Assembly (NCBI RefSeq): GCF_014204525.1
Contig: NZ_JACHLP010000007.1
Location: 124,001 to 188,000 of the forward strand
DNA: 64,000 nt
From: Roseateles oligotrophus
GTDB taxonomy: Bacteria; Pseudomonadota; Gammaproteobacteria; Burkholderiales; Burkholderiaceae_C
Direction of reading: 5' to 3'
The position numbers were made by a program, and so were the translations under genes. The notes beneath the pieces are model-generated. The model had not been told where the DNA came from, did not search any database, and worked only from the letters and a program-made list of their open reading frames with translations. How positions within the stretch are numbered: the stretch's first letter is position 1; every line of letters begins with the position of its first letter. Below, one piece after another: positions 49,921-58,431 of this stretch.

Positions 49921-51687
49921 ATGGCTCTGAACGCCGTCACCACGCAGCGCCTGGTCGCGGTGGCCCAGGCCGCTGCTGCGGCGGGGCCCGGCGGCAAGGG
50001 TCACATCTACGCCGCCGCCTGCGCCGAGCTGGGCATCAGCCTGGCCACGCTGCACCGCCACCTCAACAAGGTCACCATGAAGCCCGAACGCAAGCAACGA
50101 TCCGACGCCGGCGCCGTCTCGCTCACCCGGGATGAGGCCAAGGCCATCAGCGCCTTGCTGATCACCAGCCAGCGCAAGAACAACAAGCGCCTGCTCTCCA
50201 TCGGCCAGGCCGTGGAGATCCTGCGCGCCAACAGCGAAGTCCGCGCTGAGTTCCTGGACGAGGCGACAGGCGAGCTGCGCCCCTTGTCCGACTCGGCAAT
50301 AGCCCGTGCGCTGCGCGTGCATGGCATGCACCCAGACCAGCTCAATCGCCCCACGCCCGCCGTCGAACTCAAAAGCCTGCATCCCAACCATGTCTGGCAG
50401 ATCGACGCCAGCCTGTGCGTGCTGTACTACCTGCATGCCGAGACCGAGCGCGAAGCCGGCCTGCAGGTGATGGAGCGCGAGCGCTTCTACAAGAACAAGC
50501 CTGCCAACCTCAAGGCCATCGAGCGCGACCGGGTTTGGAGTTATGAGGGCACCGACCACAACAGCGGCGGCCTGATGCTGAACTATGTGCTGGGCGCCGA
50601 GAGCGGCACCAACCTGGCCGAGAGCTTCATCGAGTTCATCCAGCAGCGCCAGGTCATTCACGGCGTGCCGCTGATCCTGATGATGGACATGGGCTCGGCC
50701 AACACCAGCGGCTTGTTCAAGAACCTGGCGCGCCGCCTGCAGGTCAAGCTCATCCCACACATGCCGGGCAATGCGCGCGCCACCGGCCAGGTCGAGAACG
50801 CCCGCAACATCATCGAGCGTAGCTTCGAGCCCGCGCTGCGCTTGATGCCGGTGGCCGACCTGGCCGAGCTGAACGCCCAGGCCCGCCGCTGGTCCGATTG
50901 GTACAACGCCCACAAGGTTCACAGCCGCCATGGCCGCACCCGGGCCGAACAGTGGATGACGATTCAGCCCGCCCAGCTGCGCCTGGCGCCGGCGCCCGAG
51001 CTGTGCCGCGAGCTGCTGACGCATGAGCCCGAGTCGCGCAAGGTCAGCGACACCCTGACCGTGCAGTTCAAGGGTCGCGAGTTCGATGTGCGCGGTGTGC
51101 CCGGTGCCATGGTGGGCGAGAAGGTGCTGATCACCTTCAGCCCCTACGCCTCCGACACCGCCGCCATCGTGAACGTGGATGCCGAGGGCAATGAGCTGCT
51201 GCACACCATTCCGCTGGTGGCCCGCGACGACGCCGGCTTCCGCGAGGACGGCAATGTGATCGGCGAGGACTACCGCCGCCCGGCCGACACCCAGCTCGAC
51301 ACTAACCGCAAGGAGGTGGAGCGTTTCGCCTGGGACGCCCAGACCGACGCCGAGGCCGAAGCCAAGAAGAAGGCCAGGGCCGTGCCCTTTGGTGGCCGCA
51401 TCGACCCCTACAAGCCCATCGAGCAGGCGCCCGAACGCACCTTCTTGCCGCGCCGCGGCACCGAGCTGCGGCCGGCCGTGGTCACCCAGGCCGCCCCAGC
51501 CCGCGTGCTCAGCCACTTCGAGGTGGCCGCCGAGCTGGCGCGCCGTGGCACCCAGCTGAGCGCAGAGCGCCATGCGTTGATCCGCGCCTGGCACCCCGAC
51601 GGCGTGCCCGAAGACCAGCTTGACGCCCTGGCTGATCGGCTCACCGTGCGCGCCGGCCTGCGCGTGGTGGCAGGAGGTGGGGCATGA
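49921..51687 (+). CDS. MuA-type DDE transposase
   Basis: This 588-aa enzyme integrates and replicates the phage by transposition. It has an N-terminal HTH region (about 20-55, LGISLATLHRHLNK) and a second DNA-binding region (about 65-145). The catalytic core has Asp162 (HVWQIDASLC), Asp256 (LILMMDMGSAN) and Glu292 (ATGQVENARNIIE), so the last two are 36 positions apart, the classical D-35-E spacing. A C-terminal beta-barrel and a basic tail for ATPase contact follow. All three acidic residues are present, so it should be active. Confidence 0.95.
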   Translation: MALNAVTTQRLVAVAQAAAAAGPGGKGHIYAAACAELGISLATLHRHLNKVTMKPERKQRSDAGAVSLTRDEAKAISALLITSQRKNNKRLLSIGQAVEILRANSEVRAEFLDEATGELRPLSDSAIARALRVHGMHPDQLNRPTPAVELKSLHPNHVWQIDASLCVLYYLHAETEREAGLQVMERERFYKNKPANLKAIERDRVWSYEGTDHNSGGLMLNYVLGAESGTNLAESFIEFIQQRQVIHGVPLILMMDMGSANTSGLFKNLARRLQVKLIPHMPGNARATGQVENARNIIERSFEPALRLMPVADLAELNAQARRWSDWYNAHKVHSRHGRTRAEQWMTIQPAQLRLAPAPELCRELLTHEPESRKVSDTLTVQFKGREFDVRGVPGAMVGEKVLITFSPYASDTAAIVNVDAEGNELLHTIPLVARDDAGFREDGNVIGEDYRRPADTQLDTNRKEVERFAWDAQTDAEAEAKKKARAVPFGGRIDPYKPIEQAPERTFLPRRGTELRPAVVTQAAPARVLSHFEVAAELARRGTQLSAERHALIRAWHPDGVPEDQLDALADRLTVRAGLRVVAGGGA

Positions 51688-52907
51688 GCCGGCCGATAAA
51701 GATCACGCCGACGGTGTTGGAACGGGCGCGCCAACTGCGTGAGCAGGGACTCACGCATCGTCAAGTTGCCACCGAACTGGGCATTTCCTACGACGCCGTC
51801 AGGAAGGCTGCGGGCGACCGCTACCGCAATGCCTTTTTACCGGTGGGAAAAACCCCCTGCAAGCCCGCAAAAGCCGCCGCCCATACCGAGGTCGCACCCA
51901 AGCAAAAAAACGGCTCTATGGCCGCCCTGAAAGAAGTTGGCCCCGACGTGGTGGAACACGCCGAGGCCGATCCATCCGCTGAACCCAATCAACAAGAGGA
52001 CGCAACCATGCTACTGCAGAATCAATCACTCACTCCCGAGGCCCGCGAGCACTTCCGTTTGCCGCGCAGCCCTTTCGTTGATGACGTGCAAACGCCCGAC
52101 GATGTGTTCCAGAGCCCCAGCGTGCGCTATGTCCGCGCCGCGCTGATGGACGCAGCCAACCACCACGGCTTCATCGCCGTGGTGGGCGAGAGCGGCGCGG
52201 GCAAGTCCACGCTGGCCGAGGATCTGGAAGAACGCATCAAGGCTGCTGGCCGCGAGGTGCTGGTGATCCGCCCCTATGTGTTGGCGATGGAGCAGAACGA
52301 CGCCAAGGGCAAGACGCTCAAGAGCAGTCACATTGCCGAGGCCATCGCCGCCGCGCTGGATCCGCAGCTCAAGGTCAAGAGCAGCCCGGAGGCCCGCTTC
52401 GCCCAGGTGCATGCCTTGCTCAAGGCCAGCCGCCGCGCGGGCCGCCGCCACCTGCTGCTGATCGAGGAGGCTCATTGCCTGCCCACCGCCACGCTCAAGC
52501 ACCTGAAGCGTTTTCTGGAATTGAAGGATGGCATGCAGCGCTTGCTGGGCGTGGCCCTGATCGCCCAGCCTGAGCTGCGCGACCGGCTGGGCAGCCAGAA
52601 CGCCGAGGTGCGCGAGGTGATGCAGCGCTGCGAGATCGTTGAGCTCAGCCCCCTGGATGCCGACCTCGAAGGCTACCTGCGTCACAAGTTCGCGCGCTTC
52701 GACTTGAAGTTCGAAGACGTGTTCGCGGCCGATGCGGCCGATGCGATCCGTGCCCGCCTGGTGCACATGCCGCGCGGCGGCAAGCTCGGTGATGCGCGCA
52801 GCATCTGCCACCCGCTGGTGGTCAACAACCTAGTGTCCCGCGCCATGAATGCCGCCGCCCGCGCCGCCTGGCCCCAGGTGGACGCCCAGGTGATCGCGGG
52901 GTGCTGA
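51684..52907 (+). CDS. MuB-type AAA+ ATPase, transposition target-choice protein
   Basis: This 407-aa partner of the transposase should capture target DNA and deliver it to the transpososome. An N-terminal HTH (about 13-45, RQLREQGLTHRQVATELGISYDAVRKAAG) is followed by a low-complexity linker (about 50-108). The AAA domain has Walker A GESGAGKST (168-176) and Walker B LLLIEEAH (257-264), then a helical lid. ATGA overlap couples it to the transposase. Its residues and position match Mu gene B. Confidence 0.92.
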   Translation: MSRPIKITPTVLERARQLREQGLTHRQVATELGISYDAVRKAAGDRYRNAFLPVGKTPCKPAKAAAHTEVAPKQKNGSMAALKEVGPDVVEHAEADPSAEPNQQEDATMLLQNQSLTPEAREHFRLPRSPFVDDVQTPDDVFQSPSVRYVRAALMDAANHHGFIAVVGESGAGKSTLAEDLEERIKAAGREVLVIRPYVLAMEQNDAKGKTLKSSHIAEAIAAALDPQLKVKSSPEARFAQVHALLKASRRAGRRHLLLIEEAHCLPTATLKHLKRFLELKDGMQRLLGVALIAQPELRDRLGSQNAEVREVMQRCEIVELSPLDADLEGYLRHKFARFDLKFEDVFAADAADAIRARLVHMPRGGKLGDARSICHPLVVNNLVSRAMNAAARAAWPQVDAQVIAGC

Positions 52908-52910
52908 GCC

Positions 52911-53060
52911 ATGGTCCTCTACCTGATCACCTTCACTCTGCGCGACGGCTCGCAACGCGAGCACCAGGGCTTGTATGCCTGCGGCATCGACGCCGTGATC
53001 GGTGTCATGGAAGTTTTCCCCGATGCAAAGCGCATCAGCGCCAGAAGGATCTCTCAATGA
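52911..53060 (+). CDS. Small phage protein, 49 aa
   Basis: This short frame, MVLYLITFTLRDGSQREHQG and onward, ends RISARRISQ. It starts 3 nt after the ATPase stop, and its stop overlaps the next ATG. The beta-alpha-beta pattern (LYLITFTLRDG, DAVIGVMEVFPDAKRIS) looks like a genuine small fold. Function unknown. Confidence 0.55.
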   Translation: MVLYLITFTLRDGSQREHQGLYACGIDAVIGVMEVFPDAKRISARRISQ

Positions 53061-53242
53061 ACCCTGCAGCCAAGCGCCACCCCTTCGCCCCGGGCGTCAT
53101 CGTCTGTTGTGCTCGCCGCTCTGCCCGGCGGCGTGTGCAAGCCTGGTGCTGCAGTCTCGTGCTGCTGGCTCTGACGCTGGGCCTGGCCCTGCTGGCCGCG
53201 GGCGGTCACCTGGCGCTGCTGAACCTGGGAGTGCCGGCGTGA
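53057..53242 (+). CDS. Small single-pass membrane protein, 61 aa
   Basis: A basic N-terminus (CARRSARRRVQAW) precedes one long transmembrane helix (LVLLALTLGLALLAAGGHLALL). Coupled by ATGA on the left and GTGA on the right. Function unknown; early phage membrane peptides often interfere with host functions, but nothing specific is visible. Confidence 0.5.
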   Translation: MNPAAKRHPFAPGVIVCCARRSARRRVQAWCCSLVLLALTLGLALLAAGGHLALLNLGVPA

Positions 53243-53838
53243 GCGGTGATTTGTCTTGCCCGGTCTGCGGCACGGAGTTGAGCCTGGGCGTGCTGTTTGC
53301 CGAGGCCGATGCCCAGCAGGCTTTTGCCCGCCTGGCCGCCGTGAGCATTCCGCTGGGCGCCCGGGTCATGCAATACCTGACCCTGTTCACGCCGCCCAAG
53401 TCCCGGCTCACCGTGGCCAAGCAGGTCAAGCTGGTGCTGAGCCTGCTGCCCGACCTGGAGCGCCAGGCCATTGCATCCAAGGGTCGGGAGTGGACCGTGC
53501 CGCACGCGCTCTGGGCCCAGGGCATCGACCAGATGCTGGCCGCCCGCGATGCCGCTCGCCTGGACCTGCCGATGAAGGGTCATGCCTATCTCTACGCCAT
53601 CCTGGCCGGTCTGGCCGACCGCCATGAAGGCGAGGCTGAGAGCAAACGCGAAGCCGCACGCAAAGCGCAGACCCGGCCGGGTCAGGCCGAGGGCGCGGCC
53701 AGCCTGGCCTCCTTGCTGCCCACCATGCCCACAGCGAGCAGTGGCCCGGTGCCGCTGTGCAGCGACGAGCAGATCAAGAAAGCCGTGCCCATGCCCGAGG
53801 CCCTGCGCGCCCAGTTGCTCAAGCGCCGACCTGGTTGA
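53239..53838 (+). CDS. Mu-like phage early protein with N-terminal zinc-finger-like CxxC
   Basis: This is a 199-aa protein. It opens SGDLSCPVCGTELSLGVLFAEADAQQAF with a CxxC pair. A helical domain follows (RLTVAKQVKLVLSLLPDLERQAIASKGREWTVPHALWAQGIDQML), then a variable C-terminal tail. Start GTG 53239 overlaps the previous stop. The arrangement recurs in early regions of B3-type phages. Function unknown. Confidence 0.65.
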   Translation: MSGDLSCPVCGTELSLGVLFAEADAQQAFARLAAVSIPLGARVMQYLTLFTPPKSRLTVAKQVKLVLSLLPDLERQAIASKGREWTVPHALWAQGIDQMLAARDAARLDLPMKGHAYLYAILAGLADRHEGEAESKREAARKAQTRPGQAEGAASLASLLPTMPTASSGPVPLCSDEQIKKAVPMPEALRAQLLKRRPG

Positions 53839-53908
53839 CGCCCCCACGAATACCGACTGAAACCCTGATTTCTCTACCCAATCACCACCAACCCAAGGAG
53901 CAAAACTC

Positions 53909-54424
53909 ATGGCAACCCGCATCAAAGCCAAAGCCGCCGTTCAGGTGCCCCAAACCAAGACCGACTGCGCGGCTGACATCAAGCTGATCGGCGACCTGCA
54001 GCGTGATTTCGAACGCCAACGCGCCGAGATGAACGATCAGATCGCCGAGATCACCAAGCAGTACCAGCCCGGTCTGGAAGCCCTGCAGGGCCGACTGCTG
54101 GTGCTGCAAGAGGGCGTGCAGTCCTTCTGCGAAGCCCACCGCGAGACGCTTTGCGGCAAGGGCAAGACCGCCAACCTGGTCACCGGCGAGGTGTGCTGGC
54201 GCCAGCGCCCGCCCAGCGTCAGCATTCGCGGTGCCGACTCTGTGATGGATACCCTGCTGCGCATGGGCCTGGGCCGCTTTGTGCGTGTGAAGAACGAGCC
54301 CAACAAGGAAGCCATGCTGAATGAGCCCGACGCTGTGAAGGGCATCGCCGGCATCGCCATCGTGTCGGGCGTTGAGGACTTCGTCATCACCCCCTTCGAG
54401 GCTGGGACCGAGGTGGCGGCGTGA
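53909..54424 (+). CDS. gam: Gam-like host-nuclease inhibitor (DNA-end-binding protein)
   Basis: This 171-aa Mu Gam homologue is structurally related to Ku; in Mu it coats DNA ends and blocks RecBCD. It has long N-terminal helices (DIKLIGDLQRDFERQRAEMNDQIAEI, YQPGLEALQGRLLVLQEGVQSFCEAHR). The typical beta segment LVTGEVCWRQRPPSVSIRGADSVMDTLLRMGLGRFVRVKNEPNKEAML follows. AAGGAG lies upstream of ATG 53909. Early-operon position is as in Mu. Confidence 0.93.
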   Translation: MATRIKAKAAVQVPQTKTDCAADIKLIGDLQRDFERQRAEMNDQIAEITKQYQPGLEALQGRLLVLQEGVQSFCEAHRETLCGKGKTANLVTGEVCWRQRPPSVSIRGADSVMDTLLRMGLGRFVRVKNEPNKEAMLNEPDAVKGIAGIAIVSGVEDFVITPFEAGTEVAA

Positions 54425-54597
54425 GCGGCCACTACGAAGACGAAGCTGCCGTCATTGAACCCCGGGTGACGGGCGCTTACGGCCCCTTGCGCTGCGAGCA
54501 CGGCGCCCTGTTGGCCTTCCGCTGCGAACTCTGCTGGCCCGTGGCGCCGCCCGCGCCGGAGCCCAAGAAGATCCAGATCGGGCCGCTGGACGTTTAA
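54421..54597 (+). CDS. Small cysteine-containing phage protein, 58 aa
   Basis: GTG 54421 overlaps the Gam stop. The protein (GHYEDEAAVIEPRVTGAYGP, then LRCEHGALLAFRCELCWPV) has a Cys-His...Cys-x2-Cys arrangement that could bind zinc. It ends QIGPLDV just before a probable terminator. Function unknown. Confidence 0.5.
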   Translation: MSGHYEDEAAVIEPRVTGAYGPLRCEHGALLAFRCELCWPVAPPAPEPKKIQIGPLDV

Positions 54598-54647
54598 CCC
54601 CCAACTTGCACCCGAACGCAAACCGAACTCCCTGATCGAGTGGCCAG

Positions 54648-54690
54648 CCAGCCCTCGGTTTTTCCCGGCGCAGTACGGCTGGGGTTTTTT
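54648..54690 (+). terminator. Possible terminator after Gam and the small zinc-type gene
   Basis: CCAGCC (54648-54653) can pair with GGCTGG (54677-54682), and six T residues follow (54685-54690). The loop is long, so efficiency is uncertain. It lies in the 145-bp gap before gemA and may separate an early from a middle transcript. Confidence 0.4.
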
Positions 54691-54742
54691 CAAGCTGCTC
54701 TCGCCCGGTGGGCAGTTTGAACAAGCTGCAAAGGTAAAGAAC

Positions 54743-55432
54743 ATGGAACGCAAGCCCCTCACCCAAGCCACGGACGCCCGCGCACGCCTGGTCAAGATCA
54801 TCCACGTGGCCCGCCGCGAGTTGCAGCTGGAGGAAGGCACCTACCGCGAGCTGCTGGTCTGCGCGGGCGGCGCCAGCTCCACCAGCGAGATGGACATTCC
54901 AGCCCTGGATGCGGTGCTGGCTCACCTCAAGAGCAAGGGCTTCAAGGTGCGAGCGACGGCCAAGGCCGGTGCGAAAGGTAGGCCCGACCGCCGCCAAGAC
55001 AGCAGCGTGAGCGCCCGCAAGGTCCGTGCGCTGTGGCTGTTCCTGGCCGACCTGGGCGTCGTGCGCGACCCGTCTGAGCGGGCGCTGGCGGCCTACTGCA
55101 AACGCATCGCCAAGGTCGATGACTTGCACTGGGCCCGGCCCGACCAAATGCATGACTTGATCGAGACTTTGAAAAAATGGGCCATGCGTTTCCTGCCAGC
55201 CGCCATTGAGGCGTTGAAGGTTCAGGCCGCCGCAGAACATCGCCGCCAACCCTTCGACCCAGAGCTGGCCCTGGGCCTGCAGCGCGCCGTCCAGCGCGCT
55301 CTGGACGGCAGCTTTGATGCCAATAGGGCTGCGTGGGCGGCTCTGACCGAAGCCTTGAACGATGCGCAAGAAAAGGCACAGGCGCTGGTGCAGGTGCTGA
55401 CGCAGGTGCAGGACCTAGGAGACCAGCCATGA
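54743..55432 (+). CDS. gemA: GemA-like regulatory protein (DUF1018)
   Basis: This is a 229-aa homologue of Mu GemA (gp16). The DUF1018 pattern is clear: ARLVKIIHVARRELQLEEGTYRELL, KVRALWLFLADLGVVRDPSERALAAYCKR and DQMHDLIETLKKWAM. In Mu, GemA modulates host gene expression and DNA gyrase-linked functions. It lies just before mor, with a 4-bp overlap, as in Mu. Confidence 0.9.
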   Translation: MERKPLTQATDARARLVKIIHVARRELQLEEGTYRELLVCAGGASSTSEMDIPALDAVLAHLKSKGFKVRATAKAGAKGRPDRRQDSSVSARKVRALWLFLADLGVVRDPSERALAAYCKRIAKVDDLHWARPDQMHDLIETLKKWAMRFLPAAIEALKVQAAAEHRRQPFDPELALGLQRAVQRALDGSFDANRAAWAALTEALNDAQEKAQALVQVLTQVQDLGDQP

Positions 55433-55875
55433 ATGCCCAGCGCCGTTTTGTTTCCGCAGCCGAGATGGCTGTGCTGGAAGCCCAGCTCCCCGCCGGCATG
55501 GCCGAGGGCATGCGCGACCTGGCGCTGTGCCTGTATGAGGCGTTGGTGCTGGTCGATGTGCGCGCGGGCCAACCCGCACCGACCGACACCTGGCTGGCCC
55601 AACTCGGCACCTGGACGCAGCAGGTGCTGGCTCAGATGCAGCACCTGGCGCAGGAAATGGGTGGCCGTGGCGGCATCTACATTGCCAAAGGCCTGATTGC
55701 CCAGCTGTCGGTGCGCGATCGCGAGATGTGCGGCAAGTTCCGCGGCAACAACTACCGCGAACTGGCACACGAATACAGCCTGACCGAGATGCGCGTCCGT
55801 CAGATCGTTGACGCCTGGCAGCGCGAACAGTTCGCCGCGCGCCAGGCCCGCCTGCCTGGCTTGGAGGAGAACTGA
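55429..55875 (+). CDS. mor: Mor-family transcriptional activator
   Basis: This is a 148-aa activator of middle/late promoters. The family C-terminal DNA-binding region is present: GGRGGIYIAKG, then MCGKFRGNNYRELAHEYSLTEMRVRQIVDAWQREQF with its HTH. The N-terminal ~70 residues form the dimerisation helix bundle. Mor dimers bind imperfect dyads beside a weak -35. It is the obvious candidate to act at the matched dyads at 45007 and 56323. No separate C activator is seen in this window. Confidence 0.92.
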   Translation: MNAQRRFVSAAEMAVLEAQLPAGMAEGMRDLALCLYEALVLVDVRAGQPAPTDTWLAQLGTWTQQVLAQMQHLAQEMGGRGGIYIAKGLIAQLSVRDREMCGKFRGNNYRELAHEYSLTEMRVRQIVDAWQREQFAARQARLPGLEEN

Positions 55876-55877
55876 AT

Positions 55878-56261
55878 ATGGACTTGACGCTGCCTCTCAA
55901 AGCGGAGTACTTCGACGCCATCAAGAACGGGACCAAGGTCGAGGAATATCGCCTTTGCTCGCCACACTGGCGCCGCCGCCTTGAGCACCGAACATTTGAC
56001 CGTGTGGTGCTGACCCTGGGCTACCCACGCAAGGGCGATGAATCGCGCCGTCTTGTCCTACCTTGGCGCGGCATGCGGGTGACGACAATCACGCACTCGC
56101 ATTTTGGCCCCGCCCCGGTGCTGGTCTACGCAATCCGCGTAGCCCCCGAGACCCCGCTAAATCCGGATGATGACTACAGCCACGCCGCCGAGGATTCGGC
56201 CAATAAGCGATCGCTGGAAGTCAGGCGTGCACGCGGTCAGGCTTGGCCATTCCCGTTCTAG
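55878..56261 (+). CDS. ASCH-domain protein
   Basis: This is a 127-aa protein with the ASCH fold. It has LPLKAEYFDAIKNGTKVEEYRLCSPHWRRRLEHRTFDRVVLTLGYP and LPWRGMRVTTITHSHFG, the typical GxK(T)xEyR and strand pattern. ASCH domains bind RNA or nucleotides and are frequent phage accessory genes. It starts 2 nt after mor, so it is coexpressed with the activator. Substrate and role are unknown. Confidence 0.82.
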   Translation: MDLTLPLKAEYFDAIKNGTKVEEYRLCSPHWRRRLEHRTFDRVVLTLGYPRKGDESRRLVLPWRGMRVTTITHSHFGPAPVLVYAIRVAPETPLNPDDDYSHAAEDSANKRSLEVRRARGQAWPFPF

Positions 56262-56322
56262 GACTGCTGCGCAGCGGCCTATTCCTTTGCGCCCGGCTGT
56301 GAAGCCCAGCGCCCAAAAACAC

Positions 56323-56334
56323 TAAAGCGTTTTA
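56323..56334 (+). promoter_or_regulatory. Candidate late activator site, right late operon
   Basis: TAAAGCGTTTTA lies 37 nt before the ATG of the protease gene. It matches the left-operon site at 10 of 12 positions with identical spacing to the start codon. It sits within a wider dyad (AAAACxC...GxGTTTT, 56317-56333). A Mor-dimer site is the leading explanation. Confidence 0.55.
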
Positions 56335-56371
56335 CTCGGCCCCGGCGCCCGCCCGGCACGACATTGGGGGC

Positions 56372-57385
56372 ATGCAAGCCGCCAAGCCCAACCCCACACT
56401 GCCCGACGGCATCGAGATCTTCCGCTCCGGCACCCGCACCGCTGAGAACGGACAGGTCTACACCATCACCGATGCCGACGTAGCCGCCACCGCTGCGGCT
56501 TACGACCCCTCCCTGCACGAAGCGCCGCTGACCGTCGGCCACCCCGAAGGCGACCATCCCGCCTATGGCTGGGTGCGCCGCCTGGTCGCCGAAGACGGTG
56601 TACTCAAGATCGCCGAGCACGACCAGGTCGAACCGCAGTTCGCCGAGATGGTGCAGGCCGGCCGCTTCAAGAAGCGCAGCGCCGCCTTCTATCACCCCAC
56701 CGACACCACCAACCCCAAGCCGGGCATCTGGTATCCGCGCCATGTGGCCTGGCTCGGCGCGCAGCCGCCGGCGGTCAAGGGGCTCAAGGACGTTCAGTTT
56801 TCCGAGGCGGCCCCGGCAGTCTCGTTCTCCGAACCCATCGCTCAATCTACTCAACCCACCCCAACCACTCAGGAGCAAGACGATATGACCACGGAACTCC
56901 AGGCCCAGCTCGACGCGGCAAACGCCAAGCTCGCTCAGGCCCAGGCCGACGCCGAGGCGGCCAAGAAGAAGGCGGCCGACGCCGAGGCACAAGCCGTCCA
57001 GTTTGCCGAGAAGGCCCGGGCCGACCGCAAGGCGCAGCTGGTGAGCTTTGCCGAGGCCCAGGTGCAGGCCGGCCGGCTGTTGCCCAAGGACAAGGACATG
57101 GCCGTGGCCACGCTGGTGGCGCTGGACGCAGCCGCGCCCGTCGAGTTCAGCGAAGGCAATACCACGCGCAAGCTCAGCCCGGGCCAATGGCTGCAAGACC
57201 TGATCACGGCCGCCGCGCCCAAGGTGCAGTTCGGCGAGTTCGCGCCCGGCAATGCCACGGCCCAGGCCGGCGGCGCCAAGGGCAAGAGCGATGCCGAAAT
57301 CGACCAGGCCGCACGCGCCTATGCCGCCCAGCACAAGGTCAATTACTCGGAAGCCCTGCGCGCCGTGACCTCGTTCGCCGCCTGA
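56372..57385 (+). CDS. Phage prohead protease with scaffold domain (Mu gpI/Z-like)
   Basis: This 337-aa head-maturation protease, with a fused scaffold, is the first gene of the right late operon. The N-terminal ~165 residues are the Mu I protease (GIEIFRSGTRTAENGQVYTITDADVAATAAAYDP, APLTVGHPEGDHPAYGWVRRL, RFKKRSAAFYHP). The C-terminal part is a charged coiled coil (LDAANAKLAQAQADAEAAKKKAADAEAQAVQFAEKA) serving as scaffold. An internal in-frame start would make the scaffold alone. Confidence 0.92.
   Translation: MQAAKPNPTLPDGIEIFRSGTRTAENGQVYTITDADVAATAAAYDPSLHEAPLTVGHPEGDHPAYGWVRRLVAEDGVLKIAEHDQVEPQFAEMVQAGRFKKRSAAFYHPTDTTNPKPGIWYPRHVAWLGAQPPAVKGLKDVQFSEAAPAVSFSEPIAQSTQPTPTTQEQDDMTTELQAQLDAANAKLAQAQADAEAAKKKAADAEAQAVQFAEKARADRKAQLVSFAEAQVQAGRLLPKDKDMAVATLVALDAAAPVEFSEGNTTRKLSPGQWLQDLITAAAPKVQFGEFAPGNATAQAGGAKGKSDAEIDQAARAYAAQHKVNYSEALRAVTSFAA
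56885..57385 (+). CDS. Internal-start scaffold protein (Mu gpZ-like)
   Basis: ATG 56885 is in frame with the protease and is preceded by AGGAG at 9 nt spacing. It yields a 166-aa coiled-coil scaffold (TTELQAQLDAANAKLAQAQ onward). In Mu the scaffold Z is made the same way from inside gene I, so a real second start is likely. Confidence 0.7.
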   Translation: MTTELQAQLDAANAKLAQAQADAEAAKKKAADAEAQAVQFAEKARADRKAQLVSFAEAQVQAGRLLPKDKDMAVATLVALDAAAPVEFSEGNTTRKLSPGQWLQDLITAAAPKVQFGEFAPGNATAQAGGAKGKSDAEIDQAARAYAAQHKVNYSEALRAVTSFAA

Positions 57386-57429
57386 GCACCTGACCCACCT
57401 CTATACCCACACAAAAGGAGTGCATCGCC

Positions 57430-58392
57430 ATGATGACGCCCGCCGAGATTCGCCTGAAACAAAACCCCATCCTGACCAACCTGCTGCTGGGTCTGGGCCA
57501 AGGCACCTTCATTGCCGAGGCGCTGTTCCCGCGCCTGCCGCAAACGCTGTCGGCCGTGACGCTGGCCCAGGCTGGCGATGAGCGCTTGCGCCGCTACAAC
57601 CTGCGCCGCGCGCCCGGTAGCGCAACCAAGCGCGTGGACATTCGCTACGACGACAAGACCTACACCGTCAACCAGTACAGCGTGGAGGTGCCGATCCCGC
57701 GTGAGCTGCTGCGCGAAGCCGACGAAAGCCGCAAGCTCAACGTGGGCAACTATCTGGATGTGAGCCGTATCGCGATGGCCACGGCCAACGACATCCTGCT
57801 GCTGGACTACGAGCTGGAAGTGGCGGGCCTGGCCACCACCGTGGGCAGCTACGCGGCGGGCCATGTGCTGGCCCTGGCCGGCGCCACCAAATGGAGTGCC
57901 GCGACCGGCACGCCGGTGACCGACATTCGTGCGGCTTCCGAGACCATCCGCAAGAAGATCGGCAAGCGCCCCAACACGCTCACCTTGAGCGCTGATGCTG
58001 CCCAGGCGCTGCAGACCAACGCCGAGGTGAAGAGCTACCTGCCCAGCACGCAAATGGGCCCGGCCACGCTGGATCAGCTCAAGACCATTCTGAATGTGCA
58101 GACCATCCAGGTCGGCGATGCGGTGGTGATTGGCAGCGATGGCGTGGGCTCCGACGTCTGGGGCAATAACGCCGTGCTGGCCTATGTGCCCAAGATCGGT
58201 GCTGGCGGCAGCAGCGACATCAGCCTGGCCGAACCGGCCTTTGGCTTCACCAACGTGCTGGAAGGCCACCCATTCGCCGAGACGCCGTACTACGACCCTG
58301 GCGCCAAGAGCTGGATCTACGGCGCCACCTATGAGCGCCAGGCCAACGTGGCTTACAACAACGCCGCCTTCTTGTTCGCCAATCCGAAGTAA
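57430..58392 (+). CDS. Major capsid protein
   Basis: This 320-aa capsid subunit of the HK97-fold type is placed right after protease/scaffold as in Mu gene T. The sequence MTPAEIRLKQNPILTNLLLGLGQG, YDDKTYTVNQYSVEVPIPRELLREA, and the C-terminal GHPFAETPYYDPGAKSWIYGATYERQANVAYNNAAFLF are typical of capsids in B3-like and related phages. AAGGAG precedes the start by 9 nt. ATG 57433 is an equally possible start. Confidence 0.88.
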   Translation: MMTPAEIRLKQNPILTNLLLGLGQGTFIAEALFPRLPQTLSAVTLAQAGDERLRRYNLRRAPGSATKRVDIRYDDKTYTVNQYSVEVPIPRELLREADESRKLNVGNYLDVSRIAMATANDILLLDYELEVAGLATTVGSYAAGHVLALAGATKWSAATGTPVTDIRAASETIRKKIGKRPNTLTLSADAAQALQTNAEVKSYLPSTQMGPATLDQLKTILNVQTIQVGDAVVIGSDGVGSDVWGNNAVLAYVPKIGAGGSSDISLAEPAFGFTNVLEGHPFAETPYYDPGAKSWIYGATYERQANVAYNNAAFLFANPK

Positions 58393-58431
58393 CACCTCGC
58401 CGCCGCCGCAAGGCCCTCACGGGCCTGCTGG

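Noticed and set aside
49828-51594. 588-aa minus-strand frame opposite the transposase
   Set aside because: The plus strand has an intact DDE triad with correct spacing. The minus frame is a shadow.
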